Shown here one piece after another: positions 36,687 to 45,532 of a stretch of 64,000 bases of DNA. Made by a program: the position numbers and the translations under genes. The stretch spans positions 3,162,001 through 3,226,000 of the forward strand of contig NZ_PEFE01000001.1 of assembly GCF_002754315.1 (NCBI RefSeq), read 5' to 3'. The DNA is from Flavobacterium sp. 11. Lineage in GTDB: Bacteria > Bacteroidota > Bacteroidia > Flavobacteriales > Flavobacteriaceae. The notes below the pieces were generated by a model. The model was not told where the DNA came from and ran no database searches. It worked only from the letters and a program-made list of their open reading frames with translations. The number at the start of each line of letters is the position of its first letter. Position 1 is the first letter of the stretch.

Positions 36687-37868
36687 TTAGGAAGGAATCT
36701 CATCATCACTTTCGTTTTCAACTTCTTCATCAATAACTTCTCTATCACCCTCATCCGCTATATTTTTTAAACGATATTTATCTTGATATTTCTCAATGAA
36801 TCCAGATTTAACAAGATCTCTGATAGCTCTTTTGGCAGTTGGTTCACTTTTATTCGTTTTTTCCATAAACTGCTTGGTAAAATCTCCATAAGAAATCAAT
36901 TTATTTTTTAATATTGTCTCCGCAACTTTTTCTAATTCTTTTTGGGAATCTTGTTTTTTATCATAACTGGTTTGAGTGCCCAATTCATTTGTAGGTACCA
37001 TTTTACCAGTATTTCTAAACAAGAAGTCAGCTTCTGAAAAAAATAACTCTATCGAATTTTGTTTATATTCTTTGGGGCAATAATTTCCTTTAACAACAGT
37101 AAAATAACGAATATTACCTTCTCCTTCTGAAAGAATAATGGCTAGTCTAACTTTTTGAGTCAACCCTGAACCACCTTGGATTTGTTCTTGTCCCGGTGCA
37201 CTTTTGTACGCCCCTTTATTGACATGATGCACAAATAATATAAGACAATTATGCCTTTTAGCGATTTTGTCAAATAGCTTAACAGTATTTCGCATAACCA
37301 TATTATTGTTACTATCGTTTCCTTTAAAAATATCACCGAAACTATCCATAACAACTAAGTCCGCTGGCTCATCTTTTAAAGCCTTATCTAGTTCTTTCAA
37401 GACCTCTTCTTGTTCCATAGTATCGGCAAACATAAAACGTAAGTTTTCTGTTGCCTTCTCTCCAAGACCAGTCACTTGTTTATTTAGTAAAAATCGCGTT
37501 GCTTCTATATTGTCTTCAGTAGCTATATAAATCGATTTACCATGAGCCGGATTAATTTCGAAACCTATAAAATCTTTTAGCCCTAAAGCTACTTGAATAC
37601 AAAATTGCCGAGCAAACTGACTTTTGCCTGTATCTGGTTTCCCTGCCAACACAGCCGAACCCTTCTGTGGAAAAATTGGCTTCATCAAATATCTTTGTTC
37701 TACGTCTCCCATTTCCATTAATTCTACGGCATTGAAAATAGTCTTTTCAAAATTTATATCGGAAATCGATTCTTCAATCGGCAGACCCTCGTTTACATTT
37801 AAAACAGGACTAAAAGACTCCACTTCTGAGCCTTTATTTGGAATATTAAAATTTGACTGATCCATCAT
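36687..37868 (-). CDS. RepA-like AAA ATPase/helicase of mobile elements
   Basis: A 393-residue RecA-fold ATPase of the AAA_25/RepA helicase group. Walker A is GKPDTGKS (76-83), Walker B is ADLVVMDSFGD, and the sensor is LILFVHHVNKGAYKSAPGQEQIQGGSGL. The C-terminal part (SYGDFTKQFMEKTNKSEPTAKRAIRDLVKSGFI) looks like a winged helix. In Bacteroidetes integrative elements such proteins lie next to integrase and excisionase genes and are thought to support replication of the excised circle. Its start overlaps the end of the small upstream ORF by about 20 bases. Confidence 0.8.
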   Translation of the reverse strand: MMDQSNFNIPNKGSEVESFSPVLNVNEGLPIEESISDINFEKTIFNAVELMEMGDVEQRYLMKPIFPQKGSAVLAGKPDTGKSQFARQFCIQVALGLKDFIGFEINPAHGKSIYIATEDNIEATRFLLNKQVTGLGEKATENLRFMFADTMEQEEVLKELDKALKDEPADLVVMDSFGDIFKGNDSNNNMVMRNTVKLFDKIAKRHNCLILFVHHVNKGAYKSAPGQEQIQGGSGLTQKVRLAIILSEGEGNIRYFTVVKGNYCPKEYKQNSIELFFSEADFLFRNTGKMVPTNELGTQTSYDKKQDSQKELEKVAETILKNKLISYGDFTKQFMEKTNKSEPTAKRAIRDLVKSGFIEKYQDKYRLKNIADEGDREVIDEEVENESDDEIPS

Positions 37869-38107
37869 AATACTTTATATTAGTTTTAACTATATCTTCA
37901 ATGCCTATCACCGTGTTATGGATGCTCATCATGTCTTCTGTGAAATTTGAAATATTTTCCAATAGGGCGTAAATTTCTTTTAGAAGATCAATTACAATCA
38001 CTAATATTTCTATATCTAAAAAAATTAGTTCAGAATTAACCTCACTGTTTACTAGATCACTTATTACATTTAATTTTTTATTTATCTCTTTTATATTTTT
38101 TTATCAT
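37846..38107 (-). pseudogene. Small helical protein ORF with a frameshift in a poly-A run
   Basis: The minus strand is open for 84 codons from 38100 to the stop at 37848-37846, with a coding look (ISDLVNSEVNSELIFLDIEI, LLKEIYALLENISNFTEDMM). It has no start. ATG 38107 is eight bases upstream but in another frame, where it ends after nine codons. Adding one A to the A7 run at 38096-38102 would join the ATG to the long frame and give about 86 residues. This could be a real mutation, a sequencing error, or slippage. The protein would be helical and acidic; function unknown. It overlaps the ATPase start. Confidence 0.55.
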
Positions 38108-38128
38108 TGTTATTGAACCTTTTCATAC

Positions 38129-38416
38129 TTACTTTTTTAAAATTGTTAAACATCCCATTAGTTCGCTTCTTTTGTAATAGCGACGTGCTCCAATGCCATA
38201 AGCAAGTACCTTTCCTTTATTCGTCCAGGCCCAAAGAGTAGAGCTGTCGATTTTAAGGAATTTACAAGTTTCTTCTCTGGTGAGAAGTTCTTCGGAGTTG
38301 TCTTTTGAATGAATTTCGCTTTGAAATTCTTGAATTCCGTTTCTAACGGATGTGCCTATCAGTTCTTGAAGTTGATTAACTGTAAGCTCTTGGAGTAGAA
38401 TAGCATTTGTTTGCAT
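38129..38416 (-). CDS. Excisionase-like helix-turn-helix protein
   Basis: A 95-residue protein. The C-terminal half is an HTH_17/MerR-like excisionase domain (LLTREETCKFLKIDSSTLWAWTNKGKVLAYGIGARRYYKRSELMGCL), in which the wing GARRYYKRSEL contacts DNA. The N-terminal half is a helical lead. In Bacteroidetes mobile elements this type of gene sits next to the integrase and directs excision. It fits that position here. Confidence 0.85.
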   Translation of the reverse strand: MQTNAILLQELTVNQLQELIGTSVRNGIQEFQSEIHSKDNSEELLTREETCKFLKIDSSTLWAWTNKGKVLAYGIGARRYYKRSELMGCLTILKK

Positions 38417-38508
38417 AATTACCTCATTTATTGATTAATAATGAGGCAAAATTCTACATGAAGTCGTGTTCTGAATTGAATGAAATTGTGTAGTTTATGA
38501 CATGGTTT

Positions 38509-39228
38509 TTATGTGGGCCATTTTGATTTGGCGTAAATACTTTCTCGCAATGGAATTTTACCAATATCTCGCAATGATTTTATCCTTTCAATTGAAATAT
38601 CAAATCCATTTAAAAAACTGATATAACTTTGTTGTTTTAAATCAGAATGAATCAAGCCTTCATAGGTCATTTTATGAAAAACAAAACTGTAGTTTGCTAA
38701 ATTTTCATTTGTATTACCAAATTCATCCAATAGGTATTTAAAAATATTGTACGATTTGTAATCCTTAAATATTTTAGGATATGGATTTTGTGGTGATGTC
38801 ACCTTATCTATTTTAGGGTTTAAGCCCAATAATAAATCAACTTTTTTATCTAAATAAGCAGATCTATGCTGATAAAATTTATCTCGTATTTTTAATATCA
38901 TTTCCAAAAATAAACCACTCCTCTTTTCGATTGGTATACACAAAAACAAACCATTCAAACGCTCTTTTGCTGCGTCATATGAAGATTGAGAACGTAAAAC
39001 AATTTCTTCTTTAGTAAGTCCTTTTGCAAACAAATCATGTTTTTCCAACTCAATGTAAGTGTCGATATCGTTAAAAAAATTAGTCATACCCGTGTATATT
39101 ATTTCATTATCAAAATCAATTAATATATCCTCATTAGTTTTTAACCAATTTGTAAAATTATCACCTTTCATATCATCAACTTCCCATAAAAAAATGAGGT
39201 TGTCAATAGTTAAATCAAGTTCTTTCAT
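38509..39228 (-). CDS. Uncharacterised integrase-linked protein
   Basis: A 239-residue protein that I cannot assign. It has no signal peptide or membrane helix. It is rich in Asp, Lys and aromatic residues and mostly helical, with a C-terminal block SFLNGFDISIERIKSLRDIGKIPLRESIYAKSKWP that looks conserved and ordered. It starts four bases after the integrase stop, so the two are almost certainly cotranscribed. That places it in the recombination module; a directionality or regulatory role is inference only. Confidence 0.75.
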   Translation of the reverse strand: MKELDLTIDNLIFLWEVDDMKGDNFTNWLKTNEDILIDFDNEIIYTGMTNFFNDIDTYIELEKHDLFAKGLTKEEIVLRSQSSYDAAKERLNGLFLCIPIEKRSGLFLEMILKIRDKFYQHRSAYLDKKVDLLLGLNPKIDKVTSPQNPYPKIFKDYKSYNIFKYLLDEFGNTNENLANYSFVFHKMTYEGLIHSDLKQQSYISFLNGFDISIERIKSLRDIGKIPLRESIYAKSKWPT

Positions 39229-39232
39229 AAAA

Positions 39233-40492
39233 TCAAAAATAATTTGTTAATTCCATGGCAATGTCTTTGTTACTCTTGCCAATGTAAGTCAAAAACATAG
39301 TTTCAGTAGCGTGCCCAGTCATATAAATCAAATAGGTTGTTGGTATTTTTCCATAAAAATTAGTAGCAAAAGAACGTCTACCAATGTGCGACGAAACTAA
39401 CTCATACTTTTTGTAAGTATCTGTCTTTTTTCTAAAAATACCACTTTTTGGTTTAATTTCTACTTTTTTACTTCCCACTACTAATTTATCAATTTCAGCT
39501 ATTTCACAAACAGTTTTTATATAGTCATTGTATTTTTGGTCTGATATAGCAAATGGAAACTGCCCTTTTCTTTTCGCTAATATTTCTAGTACTTTCTTAT
39601 GGACTGGAATAGTCATTATTTTATTTGTTTTCTTTTGAGTAAACTCTAATAAATGTTTGCCTTTTTCAATTCTAATCATTTCTTTCGTAAACTTCAAAAA
39701 ATCTGAAACACGCTGACCGGTATAACAACTAATGATTAACCAATCCTTGGCGTTATCAAGACTGTCTGTTAATTTCTCTTTTTCTATTTTTTCAATCTTT
39801 TCTAACTCTTCCAAAGTTAAATATATTTTCTCCACTTTTGCTCTATCTAATCTTAAACTATCCAATTGGTTATGCGTTTCAAGCCCTAAAAAACGTGCAT
39901 GCTTACAAAAGGTTTTGATCATAACAAGTTCACGCTGCATTGTGTTTTGTGCATAAGCTTGACTTTTGTAATAACTAACAAATTCATTTTTAAATTTATC
40001 GTTAATTTCAGCAATAAAAATTGGCTTTTTTCTGTATTCCTGGAAACGCTTCATTTTACTTTGTATCACTTTGAACTTTTGAACTGAAGCGTGATTAAGT
40101 TCGTGTTTCCTGTATTCACTATAATAATCGATATACTCTACTAAAGTATTGGGAATTGAACTTTCTTCGACAACTGTTACAGCAGGATTAAGAAAATCTT
40201 TTAACCATTGTGTATTTATAATAGTATGATCTTTGGAGTCATTATAATACTTTAACAAATCTGATTTTAAAATTGCTAAATCAGAATCCATATTACTGTA
40301 ATGAATATCTTTTAAGCTCTTAGGTTTCTCTTTGGCATCACTCCAATCAATAGGATTAATGTTATATTTTGTTTTGGCCATAACATCAATTTGCCTTCCA
40401 TCAGTCAATCTTATATAAATTGGAGAAGGGTTATTTTTAGATTTCAAAAGTACTTTTATCCTAGCCATAATAGTGATTTTTTGTTCTATCAA
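39233..40492 (-). CDS. int: Tyrosine site-specific integrase
   Basis: A 419-residue phage-type integrase. The N-terminal arm-binding domain is followed by a SAM-like core-binding domain (about 105-205) and a catalytic domain with Arg261 (YTGQRVSDF), His369 and Arg372 (SSHIGRRSF), His394 (TGHATE) and the nucleophile Tyr403 (FLTYIGKS). It is adjacent to the right attachment site and should recombine the 17-bp tmRNA core. The type is common in Bacteroidetes mobile elements. Confidence 0.95.
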   Translation of the reverse strand: MIEQKITIMARIKVLLKSKNNPSPIYIRLTDGRQIDVMAKTKYNINPIDWSDAKEKPKSLKDIHYSNMDSDLAILKSDLLKYYNDSKDHTIINTQWLKDFLNPAVTVVEESSIPNTLVEYIDYYSEYRKHELNHASVQKFKVIQSKMKRFQEYRKKPIFIAEINDKFKNEFVSYYKSQAYAQNTMQRELVMIKTFCKHARFLGLETHNQLDSLRLDRAKVEKIYLTLEELEKIEKIEKEKLTDSLDNAKDWLIISCYTGQRVSDFLKFTKEMIRIEKGKHLLEFTQKKTNKIMTIPVHKKVLEILAKRKGQFPFAISDQKYNDYIKTVCEIAEIDKLVVGSKKVEIKPKSGIFRKKTDTYKKYELVSSHIGRRSFATNFYGKIPTTYLIYMTGHATETMFLTYIGKSNKDIAMELTNYF

Positions 40493-40513
40493 AGATACGA
40501 AATCATTCTATTC

Positions 40514-40537
40514 TTCCCAACATCTTCCCGACAATAT
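40514..40537 (+). repeat. Right subterminal repeat, candidate integrase arm site
   Basis: Matches 24570-24593 at 21 of 24 positions. A second short direct repeat, CTATCCAAA at 40545-40553 and 40565-40573, is spaced exactly 20 bases (two helical turns), also suggestive of cooperative protein binding next to the integrase gene. Confidence 0.5.
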
Positions 40538-40668
40538 CACTAAACTATCCAAAATAGACCAAACCTATCCAAAGAAAACACACCCCTATAAGCACTGAAA
40601 ATATTGAGTTTAAAACAAAAACAAGAGTTTTTTAGAGATGTTGTGTTTTTATGTTTTTTGACAAAAGT

Positions 40669-40685
40669 ATTCCCGGCGACTCCAC
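40669..40685 (+). repeat. attR core
   Basis: Exact copy of the 17-base tmRNA 3' end. The bases before it do not form a tRNA-like structure, so this is the non-functional copy created by integration. Confidence 0.92.
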
Positions 40686-40687
40686 AG

Positions 40688-40723
40688 AAAAACCTGTAAA
40701 TAATTGATTTACAGGTTTTTTTT
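40688..40723 (+). terminator. Original tmRNA terminator, displaced by the island
   Basis: A perfect 14-bp stem (40688-40701 with 40707-40720, loop AATTG) and a T8 run begin three bases after attR. This is where the native ssrA transcript would have ended before insertion. The rest of 40493-40895 has no gene. Confidence 0.85.
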
Positions 40724-40801
40724 ATGTCTAAATTTCAGCGAAATCAAGACTTAACAATAATAGCAGAATCAAAACCAAATTTAAATCTGTTCTTATAAAA
40801 C

Positions 40802-40835
40802 AAAAAAACAGTAGTAAACTTGTGCTCACTACTGT
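40802..40835 (-). terminator. Terminator of the RND efflux operon
   Basis: ACAGTAGT (40808-40815) pairs with ACTACTGT (40828-40835), followed on the minus strand by a run of Ts. Confidence 0.8.
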
Positions 40836-40895
40836 CTAAAAATGTTTTTTTATATCTGATTCGTAACGTACTGTTTTTTAGAAACTCAAATTAAT

Positions 40896-42338
40896 TTATT
40901 TCCAACCGCCTCCTAAATCCCTGTAAACATGAACTACAGCGTTGAGTTGCTCTTTTTTAGTCTCAATAAGTTCGAGCTTGGATTCCAAGGCGTCTCGTTG
41001 GGTCATCAAAACTTCAAAATAATCTACTCTTGCAGACTTAAATAAATCACCTGCTACAGCAATCGAACGGCTCAAAGCATCTACTTGCTGTGCTTTCAAT
41101 TGGTAACTTTTTTCCAAATTATTGATTTTAGAAAGCTGACTGGAAACCTCCAGATACGCGTTAAGAATTGCACGCTCATAGTTGTACAAAGCCTGAATTT
41201 GTCTGGCATTCGCAGATTTATACTCTGCTTTTATTGCATTTCGGTTGATTAATGGTGCTGCAAAATCTCCCACAAATGAATACAATAATGATTCTGGCAA
41301 TGTAAACAAGTACGATGTCTTAAAAGCATTTACACCTACCTTTGCCGTAATATCTAATGAAGGATAAAACTCAGCACGAGCTACTTTTACATCTAGTTTT
41401 GCTGCTTCCAATTCCATTTCGGCTTGTTTGACATCGGGTCTGTTCGCTAACAATTGAGCTGGAATCCCAGAATGAATTACCGGAGGCAACAAACTAATAA
41501 AATTAGATTTATCTCTCTTTATTTCCTGCGGGTATTGCCCTAACAAGAAATTGATTTTATTCTCCGTTTCATTTATATTCTGAAGAATCTCAAACTCCAT
41601 ACTTTTGGAAGCCATTACCTCAGCCTGAAATTTCTGAACAGCCAATTCAGTTGACCTAGCGGCTTCTTTCTGAAATTTCACAATTTCCAAAGCGGTGCTT
41701 TGCAAGGCAATATTCTGTTTTACAATATCCAATTGGCTATCCAAAGCCAGTAATTCGTAATACGAATCGGCAACCTCTGCAATAAGATTTGTGATTACAA
41801 AATTCTTTCCTTCAACAGTTGCTAAATATCGACTTATAGCTGCTTTTTTGGAATTGCGTAATTTTTTCCAAATATCCACTTCCCAATTGGCATAAGCGGC
41901 TATTTTCAAATCACCCAATGGTTCTGGCATTTCTAGACCTGTTCTTATTTCAGTTGAAGCATCTCCGGCACCTTGGCTGGTATATCTTCCCACTTTTTCA
42001 ATTCCTGCTCCTGCTCCAATACCCACTTTTGGTAAAAGAGCCCCTTTTCGCACACGGATATCGTTTTTAGCAATTTCAATTTCCTGCAAAGTAATCTGTA
42101 ATTCTTGATTGTTTTTTAAAGCAATTTCAATCAGGTTTATCAAATTCGGGTCTTTAAAATAGGTTTGCCAAGGCATCGCAGCTATATTGGTAGTATCCGT
42201 ACTCTTGTTGAAAGATTCCGGAACAGCTTTGGTTTCAACCAAAGGTGCTAAAGCTGGAGTACAACCTGCCACCGCCAAGCAAATACCAAGCGGGATAATA
42301 TATTTATAATTCTTTATTTTAGACATGATTATCATCAA
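40896..42338 (-). CDS. Outer membrane channel of an RND efflux pump (TolC/OprM type)
   Basis: A 480-residue lipoprotein of the OprM/NodT family. The lipobox LAVAGC follows a short signal; the start may be the fifth codon (MSKIKNYKY). Two tandem OEP repeats of long helices are visible, with the typical NNQELQITLQEIEIAKNDIRVRKGALLPKVG and RPDVKQAEMELEAAKLDVKVARAEFYPSLDI segments. It forms the trimeric outer membrane duct. Its start overlaps the end of the pump gene by 20 bases, so the three genes form one operon. Confidence 0.92.
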   Translation of the reverse strand: MMIIMSKIKNYKYIIPLGICLAVAGCTPALAPLVETKAVPESFNKSTDTTNIAAMPWQTYFKDPNLINLIEIALKNNQELQITLQEIEIAKNDIRVRKGALLPKVGIGAGAGIEKVGRYTSQGAGDASTEIRTGLEMPEPLGDLKIAAYANWEVDIWKKLRNSKKAAISRYLATVEGKNFVITNLIAEVADSYYELLALDSQLDIVKQNIALQSTALEIVKFQKEAARSTELAVQKFQAEVMASKSMEFEILQNINETENKINFLLGQYPQEIKRDKSNFISLLPPVIHSGIPAQLLANRPDVKQAEMELEAAKLDVKVARAEFYPSLDITAKVGVNAFKTSYLFTLPESLLYSFVGDFAAPLINRNAIKAEYKSANARQIQALYNYERAILNAYLEVSSQLSKINNLEKSYQLKAQQVDALSRSIAVAGDLFKSARVDYFEVLMTQRDALESKLELIETKKEQLNAVVHVYRDLGGGWK

Positions 42339-45300
42339 ATTCTTCGGTTAATGGATTCTCTTTTTCATTTTTTACCAGTTTATATTTTTCAGCAATTCTG
42401 CCAAAAACATAATACAGTCCGGGGATCACAAATACCCCACATATAGTTCCTATCAGCATTCCTCCTGCAGCTGCTGTACCAATAGTTCTATTACCAATTT
42501 TACCCGGTCCAGTAGCAAATACCAGTGGTATCAAACCTGCTATAAATGCAAAAGAGGTCATCAATATAGGACGGAATCTGGCTTTAGCACCTTCCATTGC
42601 GGCTTGAAGCACCGTTCTTCCGGAAGCATGCCTTTGAATTGCAAATTCGACAATCAAAACTGCATTTTTACCCAATAAACCTATCAACATCACCATGGCT
42701 ACCTGAGCGTAGATATTGTTCTCCAAGCCTGTCAACTTCAATAAAAGAAAGGCTCCAAAAATTCCTGCCGGTAAAGAAAGAATTACTGACAACGGAAGAA
42801 TGAAACTTTCGTACTGTGCTGCTAAAACAAGATAGACAAAACCTAAACAGATTAGAAAAATCCAAATGGCTTGATTTCCTTGTGAAACCTCATCTGCAGA
42901 AATACCCGCCCAATCAATACCAAAACCTCGAGGTAATTTTGACTCTGCTACTTCCTGAACAGCTTTAATGGCAGCTCCACTACTGTAACCTGGCGCAGCT
43001 GAACCACTAATCTCAGAAGAATTATACATGTTATGTCGGGTGATTTCTGATAGTCCATATACTTTTTCCAACTTCATAAAAGCGGAGAAAGGCACCATTT
43101 CGTCCCTATTGTTCTTCACATATAGTTTCAAAATATCTTCCGGTAAAGCACGATATTCAGGAGCGGCCTGTACTATGACTTTGTAATTAAACCCGTATTT
43201 GATAAAACTGATTTCGTAATTACTACCCACCAATGTTGATAAAGTGTTCATGGCGTTTTCAATAGAAACCCCTTTCTGTTGTGCCAAATCATTGTCGACT
43301 TTCATCATATACTGAGGAAAACTGGCACTGTAAAAACTAAATACAGAGGCTAATTCTGGACGCTTATTCAATTCCTTAACGAAATCATTATTAACGCTTT
43401 CCATTTTCTTGTAATCCCCTGACCCAGCTTTGTCCAACAGACGAAGTTCAAAACCTCCTGCGGCTCCATATCCTGGCACAGCCGGCGGTTGGAAAAACTC
43501 AATATTGGCACCCGGAATATCTTTAGTTTTCTCTTCTAATTCGGTCATGATTTCTTGTACAGAATGCTTTCGCTCGCTCCATTCTTTAAGATTAATCAAA
43601 CAAGTTCCGGCATTGGCACCCGTACCTTCCGTAAGAATTTCATATCCTGCCAAAGCAGATACCGATTGCACACCGTCGATGGTTTCGGCAATTTTCTGTA
43701 ATTTTTCAGCAATATTATCCGTTCTTTCTAATGAGGAACCGGGAGGCGTTTGGATGATCGCATAAAACATTCCCTGATCTTCATTAGGAATAAATCCTGA
43801 AGGAACAGTACTGCTGATGAACCAAGTTCCTGCACAGAAACCTATAAGCGCAATAAAAGTGATGGTTCTTCTGTTTACAATGCGACTTAAAACACTTTCA
43901 TACTTTTCAGCAGTACTGTTGAACTTCGAATTAAAACCATCTAAGAAGCGGTTTACTGGCGTTCTCTTTCTAGGTTTACCATGATTGCTTTTCAACATCA
44001 TTGCACAAAGTGCTGGTGTAAGCGTTAATGCCACAATACCCGAAAGAATAATAGCTGTTGCCATTGTAATCGAAAATTGACGATAAAAAATCCCTACAGG
44101 CCCAGACATGAATGCCACCGGAATAAATACCGCCGCCATCAAGAATGTAATCGCTATAATTGCTCCTGCTATTTCATGCATCGCTTTTTTTGTAGCTTTT
44201 AGTGGCGAGAGATGGTCTTCCTCCATCTTGGCGTGGACGGCTTCGATAACCACAATGGCATCATCGACGACGACTCCAATGGCTAATACTAATGCAAATA
44301 AAGTAATAAGATTTAGTGTAATCCCGAATAATTGCATGAACATAAAGGTTCCAATAAGGGAAACAGGCACAGCAATGGCCGGTATAATAGTTGACCTCCA
44401 ATCGCCCAAGAAAAGAAATACTACCAAACCCACTAAAATAAAGGCTTCGACCAAAGTATGAATTACTTTTTCGATAGAAGCATCCAGAAATTTTGATACA
44501 TCATAACTGATTTCATAATCCATTCCTTTTGGGAAAGAATTTTTCTTGATTTCAGCTAATTTTAATTTTACATCTTTAATAACCTGACTGGCATTACTTC
44601 CGTAGGATTGTTTCAAAACAATTGCAGCAGAAGGTTTTCCGTTTAAGTTCGAATAAATATCATACATAGAACTTCCAAACTCAATATTGGCGACATCTTT
44701 TAATCGTAAAATTTCGCCGTCAGGATTAGACCTAAGTACTACATTTCCATATTGTTCTTTAGTAGTAAATCGGCCAGAATATTTTAGTACATATTCAAAT
44801 GCTTGCGATCTTTTACCTGAACTTTCTCCTGTTTTACCCGGTGACGCTTCTAGACTTTGATTGGCTAAGGCTTCCATAATTTCCTCTGCAGAAATTTTAT
44901 AGGCTAACATTCTGTCTGGCTTAAGCCAAATTCTCATCGCGTATTCCCGATTACCCAAAACATCTGCAAATCCTACTCCATTTACCCTTTTTAATTCAGA
45001 GAGAATATTAATCTCGGCAAAGTTGTACAAAAACTTCTGATCCGTATTCTTATCCGTACTGTAAAGATTCACATACATCAACATACTCGATTCTTCACGC
45101 GTAATTTTCACTCCTTCTCTTACCACTAATGGCGGTAATTTATTGACTACAGAGGCTACACGGTTTTGAACATTTATAGCTGCTTGATTCGGGTCGGTAC
45201 CCAAATTAAAAATTATTTGAATACTGGCTTCTCCGTCGTTACCCGCATCTGAAGTCATGTATTTCATTCCAGGAACTCCATTGAGTGCCTTTTCTAATGG

Positions 45301-45489
45301 TATGATTACGGACTTGATCATCAGTTCTCCATTTGATCCCGGATAATCTGCTATTACATTCACCCTTGGTGGCGAAATGGAAGGGAATTGAGTCACTGGC
45401 AAATTGGTTACCGCCAAGACTCCCAAAAAGACTATTATGAGCGATATTACTATCGACAAAACTGGTCTTTGAATAAATTTATTAAACAT
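42319..45489 (-). CDS. RND efflux pump inner membrane transporter (HAE1, AcrB-like)
   Basis: A 1056-residue proton-driven exporter. The N-terminal FIQRPVLSIVISLIIVFLGVLAVTNLPVTQFPSISPPRV is the HAE1 signature. The proton-relay aspartates are in ALVLAIGVVVDDAIVVIEAVHA (TM4), and the porter domain and a second set of TM helices follow (GLLGKNAVLIVEFAI in TM10). It takes up lipophilic drugs or dyes from the membrane and periplasm. Substrates cannot be told from sequence. No local regulator is present. Confidence 0.95.
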   Translation of the reverse strand: MFNKFIQRPVLSIVISLIIVFLGVLAVTNLPVTQFPSISPPRVNVIADYPGSNGELMIKSVIIPLEKALNGVPGMKYMTSDAGNDGEASIQIIFNLGTDPNQAAINVQNRVASVVNKLPPLVVREGVKITREESSMLMYVNLYSTDKNTDQKFLYNFAEINILSELKRVNGVGFADVLGNREYAMRIWLKPDRMLAYKISAEEIMEALANQSLEASPGKTGESSGKRSQAFEYVLKYSGRFTTKEQYGNVVLRSNPDGEILRLKDVANIEFGSSMYDIYSNLNGKPSAAIVLKQSYGSNASQVIKDVKLKLAEIKKNSFPKGMDYEISYDVSKFLDASIEKVIHTLVEAFILVGLVVFLFLGDWRSTIIPAIAVPVSLIGTFMFMQLFGITLNLITLFALVLAIGVVVDDAIVVIEAVHAKMEEDHLSPLKATKKAMHEIAGAIIAITFLMAAVFIPVAFMSGPVGIFYRQFSITMATAIILSGIVALTLTPALCAMMLKSNHGKPRKRTPVNRFLDGFNSKFNSTAEKYESVLSRIVNRRTITFIALIGFCAGTWFISSTVPSGFIPNEDQGMFYAIIQTPPGSSLERTDNIAEKLQKIAETIDGVQSVSALAGYEILTEGTGANAGTCLINLKEWSERKHSVQEIMTELEEKTKDIPGANIEFFQPPAVPGYGAAGGFELRLLDKAGSGDYKKMESVNNDFVKELNKRPELASVFSFYSASFPQYMMKVDNDLAQQKGVSIENAMNTLSTLVGSNYEISFIKYGFNYKVIVQAAPEYRALPEDILKLYVKNNRDEMVPFSAFMKLEKVYGLSEITRHNMYNSSEISGSAAPGYSSGAAIKAVQEVAESKLPRGFGIDWAGISADEVSQGNQAIWIFLICLGFVYLVLAAQYESFILPLSVILSLPAGIFGAFLLLKLTGLENNIYAQVAMVMLIGLLGKNAVLIVEFAIQRHASGRTVLQAAMEGAKARFRPILMTSFAFIAGLIPLVFATGPGKIGNRTIGTAAAGGMLIGTICGVFVIPGLYYVFGRIAEKYKLVKNEKENPLTEEFDDNHV

Positions 45490-45532
45490 TATATTTATTT
45501 TTTATGGTTAAACCAAATTGAAAATTATAAAC

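Larger units (their letters stand above)
24497..40685. mobile_element. Integrated genomic island in ssrA carrying defence genes
   Basis: About 16.2 kb bounded by a 17-bp direct repeat of the tmRNA 3' end (24497-24513 and 40669-40685). A tyrosine integrase gene ends the element next to the right repeat, the usual arrangement for tRNA/tmRNA islands. Contents from right to left: integrase, unknown gene, excisionase-like HTH, small frameshifted ORF, RepA-like ATPase, hsdM, hsdS, GxxExxY gene, hsdR, dCTP-deaminase-type defence gene, decayed gene, XRE regulator, SHOCT-like protein and a repeat-rich non-coding block. No relaxase, coupling protein or phage structural gene is present. Confidence 0.9.

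Noticed and set aside
24497..40685. Prophage or integrative conjugative element
   Set aside because: No capsid, terminase, tail, relaxase, coupling protein or tra genes are present; it is an island carrying only recombination, RepA-like and cargo genes.
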